Shown here piece by piece: positions 13,378 through 15,991 of a DNA stretch of 15,991 nt. Origin of the DNA: an uncultured Collinsella sp. (GTDB lineage Bacteria; Actinomycetota; Coriobacteriia; Coriobacteriales; Coriobacteriaceae). A model generated the notes under the pieces. The model was not told the DNA's origin and did not search any database. It saw only the letters and a list, made by a program, of their open reading frames with translations. The stretch is taken from NCBI GenBank assembly GCA_900757185.1, contig CAAEMX010000011.1, positions 1 to 15,991 of the forward strand, read 5' to 3'. Made by a program: the position numbers and the translations under genes. The stretch's first letter is position 1. Every line of letters begins with the position of its first letter.

Positions 13378-14572
13378 GGCAGGCGATAATCTCATCCGAA
13401 AGATCGAGGGCAGAATTGGTCACGGCGTCCATATCGTAGTAACGATACTCGGCCAGACGACCCACCGGGTGGAAGTTCGTCAGGTTCTGGACGCGCTCAA
13501 GGTAGCGCTCGTAGAGCTCACGGTTCTCGGGCTCCAGAATAGCGTAGTACGGCGTCTCGCCCGAGCCGGGCGTATAGGCCTTGGAGTACTCCTTCATGAT
13601 GGTGGTCTTGCCGGGCAGGACCTGACCAGTCATGTTCTTGAACTCGGTAATGCGCGTATAGTCCTCGCTCGTGGTGTAGTTGACGGTGCCCACGGGCTGG
13701 AACTGATCCATATCGAACGTCTCGAACTTCATATCGAGCGTGCGGTACGGCAGCGCGCCCAGGTCGAGGTTGAACAGCTCGTCGAGCGGACCGGTGTAGA
13801 CGATCTCGCCACCATAGACCTTGCCGTCGATCTTGACGGTGGTCTCGTCGATTTCAAAGAGGTCACGGGCGTCTACGTCACAGAATACGTCGATCAGATC
13901 GTGATCGAGCATATGCTCGAACAGCGCGGTATAGCCGTCCTGCGGCATGCCCTGGAAAGGAGCCTGCGGGAAGTAGCGATCGTCATCGCCCACAAAGACG
14001 GGAACGCGGCCGGTGATCGAGGGGTCGATCTGGTCGGGCGTCTGGCCCCACTGCTTCATGGTGTAATGCAAAAAGACGTTCTCATAGACATAATCGGCGA
14101 CCTCGGCAAGATCCGGGTCGTTCTTCTTGCGCAGCTCCATAATGGGCACCTTGACGTCCTTGCCAAAGGTCTCCACGAGCTTCTGATACAGCTCCTCGCC
14201 GCGCTCGTCACCAAAGGCAAGCTTGAGACTCGCATGGTTGAAGGGCACGGGCATCAGGGTGCCGTTGATGTTGGCGAGCACCTTGTGCTGATAATCCGTC
14301 CACTTGGTAAAGCGCGACAGGAAATTGTGCACGCGCTCGTTAAAGGTGTGATAGATATGCGGACCGTACTCGTGGATCAGGATTCCGGCCTCGTCAGTGC
14401 AGTCATAGGCATTGCCCGCAATGTGGCTACGGCGCTCCAAAACGGCAACACGATAGCCGATGGTCTCGGCAAGACGGCGGGCGCAAACGGCACCGGCATA
14501 TCCAGCACCGACGACAATCATGTCGTACGCGCCGGCGTTAAAGCCTTCAGGCAGGCCTGAGGTAATCTGCAT
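13370..14572 (-). CDS. glf: UDP-galactopyranose mutase
   Basis: This FAD-dependent enzyme converts UDP-galactopyranose to UDP-galactofuranose, the donor for galactofuranose in cell-surface polymers. The 400-residue protein has the FAD-binding GxGxxG in VVGAGYAGAVCARRLAE (21-37), then AVLERRSHIAGNAYD (43-57) and the family motif YGPHIYHT (69-76). The core retains KQWG and later conserved segments. It starts about 17 residues before the usual N-terminus (MQITSGLPEGFNAGAYD), but AAGGAG at good spacing before 14572 supports this start. It is the first gene of a two-gene operon with the glycosyltransferase. Confidence 0.93.
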   Translation of the reverse strand: MQITSGLPEGFNAGAYDMIVVGAGYAGAVCARRLAETIGYRVAVLERRSHIAGNAYDCTDEAGILIHEYGPHIYHTFNERVHNFLSRFTKWTDYQHKVLANINGTLMPVPFNHASLKLAFGDERGEELYQKLVETFGKDVKVPIMELRKKNDPDLAEVADYVYENVFLHYTMKQWGQTPDQIDPSITGRVPVFVGDDDRYFPQAPFQGMPQDGYTALFEHMLDHDLIDVFCDVDARDLFEIDETTVKIDGKVYGGEIVYTGPLDELFNLDLGALPYRTLDMKFETFDMDQFQPVGTVNYTTSEDYTRITEFKNMTGQVLPGKTTIMKEYSKAYTPGSGETPYYAILEPENRELYERYLERVQNLTNFHPVGRLAEYRYYDMDAVTNSALDLSDEIIACHA

Positions 14573-14615
14573 CGATACTCCTTGTCAAAAGCCACGGGCT
14601 CGTTAGCTGGGCTTT

Positions 14616-14634
14616 TCTCGAACATTCTTCGAGA
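14616..14634. promoter_or_regulatory. Operator-like inverted repeat upstream of glf
   Basis: TCTCGAA (14616-14622) and TTCGAGA (14628-14634) are perfect 7-bp inverted half-sites with a 5-nt spacer, 44 nt before the glf ATG. It could be a protein-binding site or a leader hairpin. It has a CGAAC half like Gram-positive LexA boxes, but the spacing is wrong. Confidence 0.4.
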
Positions 14635-14650
14635 CATATTTATCAGAGCG

Positions 14651-14676
14651 ATTATAGCGCTAATGCGTCCTATAAT
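14651..14676. promoter_or_regulatory. Divergent -10 boxes for glf and pta
   Basis: TATAAT occurs on plus at 14671-14676 (towards pta) and on minus at 14651-14656 (towards glf), both exact consensus. They are separated by a TAGCGCTA palindrome (14654-14661), so the two promoters would compete for the same space. Neither has a clear -35. Expected starts near 14683 and 14644 give leaders of about 120 and 70 nt. Confidence 0.5.
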
Positions 14677-14728
14677 GAGCTTGCCACACAAGGAAAGCTC
14701 AAGCACCGCGGCGTACATTATTGAAAGG

Positions 14729-14755
14729 TAAACCCGCTAGCAGCGGGTTTATTCG
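14729..14755 (+). terminator. Terminator-like hairpin in the pta leader
   Basis: TAAACCCGCT/AGCGGGTTTA (14729-14738 and 14742-14751) is a perfect 10-bp stem with a 3-nt loop, followed by a short T-rich tail. It lies between the proposed pta promoter and the ATG, 52 nt before the start, so it could attenuate pta. It could also function for minus-strand readthrough. Confidence 0.5.
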
Positions 14756-14803
14756 TGAACAGCCGGGCGCCTGGAGCTTAGCGAAACGCTTGCAAGGAGT
14801 AAC

Positions 14804-15784
14804 ATGAGCGATTTCCTAAACCGTATGAAGTCTGCCGCCAAGGCCGACCTTAAGACCATCGTCCTGCCCGAGGGCGAGGATCCGCGCACCATCGTCGCGG
14901 CCAACAAGATCATCGAGGAAGGCCTGGCCAACATCGTCATCCTGGGCGATCCCAACGAGATCAACGTCCCCGGCGCCACCGTCATCGATCCGCGCAACGC
15001 CGAGAAGCACGAGGAGTACGCACAGAAGTTTGCCGAGCTCCGCGCCAAGAAGGGCGTTACCATCGAGCAGGCTCGCGCCCAGGTGATGGACGCCACCTAC
15101 TTTGGCACTATGATGGTCAAGATGGGCGACGCCGACGGCCTGGTCTCCGGCGCCTGCCACTCCACCGCCGATACCCTGCGCCCCGCGCTGCAGATTCTCA
15201 AGACCGCCCCAGGCACCAAGCTGGTCTCGGCCTTCTTCGTGATGTGCACCGACACCCCGCAGTTCGGCACCGACGGCACGCTGATCTTCGCCGACTGCGG
15301 CCTCAACATCAACCCGTCCTCCGACGAGCTCTCCGAGATCGCCATCGCCTCCGCTCACTCCTGGTCCACCTTCATGGGCAACGTTGAGCCGCACGTGGCC
15401 ATGCTCTCCTACTCCACCATGGGCTCCGCCGGCGGCGAGGTTGCCAAGAAGGTCCAGGAGGCCGTGAAGTTCTGCAAGGAAAAGGCTCCCGAGCTCGCCA
15501 TCGATGGCGACCTGCAGCTCGACGCTGCCATCGTCCCCACCGTCGCTCAGCTCAAGGCTCCCGGCTCCTCTGTCGCCGGCAAGGCCAACGTGCTCGTGTT
15601 CCCCGACCTCGAGGCCGGCAACATCGGCTACAAGCTGGTCCAGCGCTTCGCCGGTGCCGACGCCTACGGCCCCATCCTGCAGGGCATCGCCAAGCCGGTC
15701 AACGACCTGTCGCGCGGCTGCTCTGCCGACGACATCGTGGGTGTCGTAGCCATCACCGCCGTCCAGGCTCAGATGGCTGAGTAG
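14804..15784 (+). CDS. pta: Phosphate acetyltransferase
   Basis: Phosphotransacetylase interconverts acetyl-CoA and acetyl phosphate, the first half of the Pta-AckA route that yields ATP and acetate in fermenting bacteria. The 326-residue protein is the short form with only the catalytic domain. Signatures are TIVLPEGEDPRTI (18-30), DADGLVSGACHSTADTLRP (109-127), which includes substrate-contacting residues, and a C-terminal region ending in the typical DLSRGCSADDIVGVVAITA. The ATG follows AAGGAG with correct spacing. Acetate kinase is not immediately downstream: a terminator and a convergent gene follow, so ackA must lie elsewhere. Confidence 0.95.
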   Translation: MSDFLNRMKSAAKADLKTIVLPEGEDPRTIVAANKIIEEGLANIVILGDPNEINVPGATVIDPRNAEKHEEYAQKFAELRAKKGVTIEQARAQVMDATYFGTMMVKMGDADGLVSGACHSTADTLRPALQILKTAPGTKLVSAFFVMCTDTPQFGTDGTLIFADCGLNINPSSDELSEIAIASAHSWSTFMGNVEPHVAMLSYSTMGSAGGEVAKKVQEAVKFCKEKAPELAIDGDLQLDAAIVPTVAQLKAPGSSVAGKANVLVFPDLEAGNIGYKLVQRFAGADAYGPILQGIAKPVNDLSRGCSADDIVGVVAITAVQAQMAE

Positions 15785-15841
15785 CGTACGCACTCGCCCG
15801 AAGGCCGTACGGGCTAACCCCTGAAAACGTCCTCGACCAAT

Positions 15842-15888
15842 GAAACGCCCCCGTTCTGCTCCTCCGGAGCTACGAACGGGGGCGTTTC
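15842..15888. terminator. Bidirectional terminator between pta and a convergent gene
   Basis: GAAACGCCCCCGTTC (15842-15856) and GAACGGGGGCGTTTC (15874-15888) form a perfect 15-bp stem; an inner GCTCC/GGAGC stem (15858-15862 and 15866-15870) extends it. The A/T ends give TTTC on both strands, which suits convergent transcription units. Confidence 0.8.
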
Positions 15889-15901
15889 TGGTCTGACGCT
15901 C

Positions 15902-15991
15902 CTATTTGGCAAGGTGTTTTTTAGAATCCATTTTGCGCTCGGCCTCGAAGGCCCGCCTGTCCCAATCGAGCGGAAGTCCGGCCTCGACCCA
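15902..15991 (-). CDS. C-terminal 29 codons of an unidentified protein (partial)
   Basis: On minus an open frame runs from the window edge to the TAG at 15902-15904. It ends GLPLDWDRRAFEAERKM followed by DSKKHLAK, a charged helical tail of ordinary composition. It is convergent with pta and the bidirectional terminator sits 13 nt past its stop, which supports a real gene end. I do not recognise the family and give no function. Confidence 0.5.
   Translation of the reverse strand, partial: WVEAGLPLDWDRRAFEAERKMDSKKHLAK

Noticed and set aside
14616..14634. LexA/SOS box upstream of glf
   Set aside because: It has a CGAAC half-site but the partner and spacing do not fit the Gram-positive consensus, and neither neighbour is a DNA-repair gene.

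Overview
The window looks like ordinary chromosome from a high-GC, fermentative, gut-type actinobacterium. A Coriobacteriia member close to Collinsella is my best guess. That guess rests on overall composition, codon choice and the gene set (arginine deiminase, PPK1, a beta-glucoside PTS, UDP-galactopyranose mutase, phosphotransacetylase). No rRNA or marker gene is present, so the genus is inference. I see no tRNA, rRNA or CRISPR array.

Layout. (1) 1-3129: the 5' end of an arginine deiminase gene (minus) diverges from a polyphosphate kinase gene (plus) across a 548-bp regulatory gap. ppk ends in a clear hairpin. (2) 3179-4577: a RumA/RlmD-type Fe-S 23S rRNA uracil methyltransferase, followed by a GGGACGGGG-type hairpin. 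(3) 4583-4986: a 404-bp remnant of an IS3-family element with both inverted ends but most of the transposase deleted. (4) 5034-9289: a minus-strand block of an EamA/DMT permease, a GH1 6-phospho-beta-glucosidase and a beta-glucoside PTS EIIBC. The last two form an uptake-and-hydrolysis pair. Strong hairpins lie between and after these genes, and a terminator-like hairpin sits in the leader of the permease gene. (5) 9290-9763: a gene-free stretch with two tandem copies of a 45-bp palindrome (81-bp period) and a perfect 23-bp-stem hairpin. (6) 9764-11986: a plus-strand run of a DJ-1/PfpI-family protein, a Maf nucleotide pyrophosphatase (4-nt overlap) and a P1/S58-family self-processing peptidase. 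(7) 11987-12345: a gene-free gap between convergent genes with two very large palindromic elements and a short remnant of a second glycosyltransferase C-terminus. (8) 12346-14572: a minus-strand operon, glf then a GT2 glycosyltransferase, which suggests galactofuranose incorporation into a surface glycan. (9) 14573-15991: a divergent promoter region, pta, a bidirectional terminator, and the last 29 codons of an unidentified minus-strand gene.

The most unusual signal is in region 7. The two palindromic elements (11999-12121, read on minus, and 12218-12320, read on plus) have unrelated perfect outer stems (28 and 18 bp) and unrelated 9-bp apical stems. Their cores are exactly 67 bp each and share the blocks CGAGTTCCGCACG and CAGGACTGT at matching positions. 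That is what a structured RNA or hairpin-DNA family looks like when structure and a few recognised bases are kept while helix sequence drifts. I do not recognise the family.
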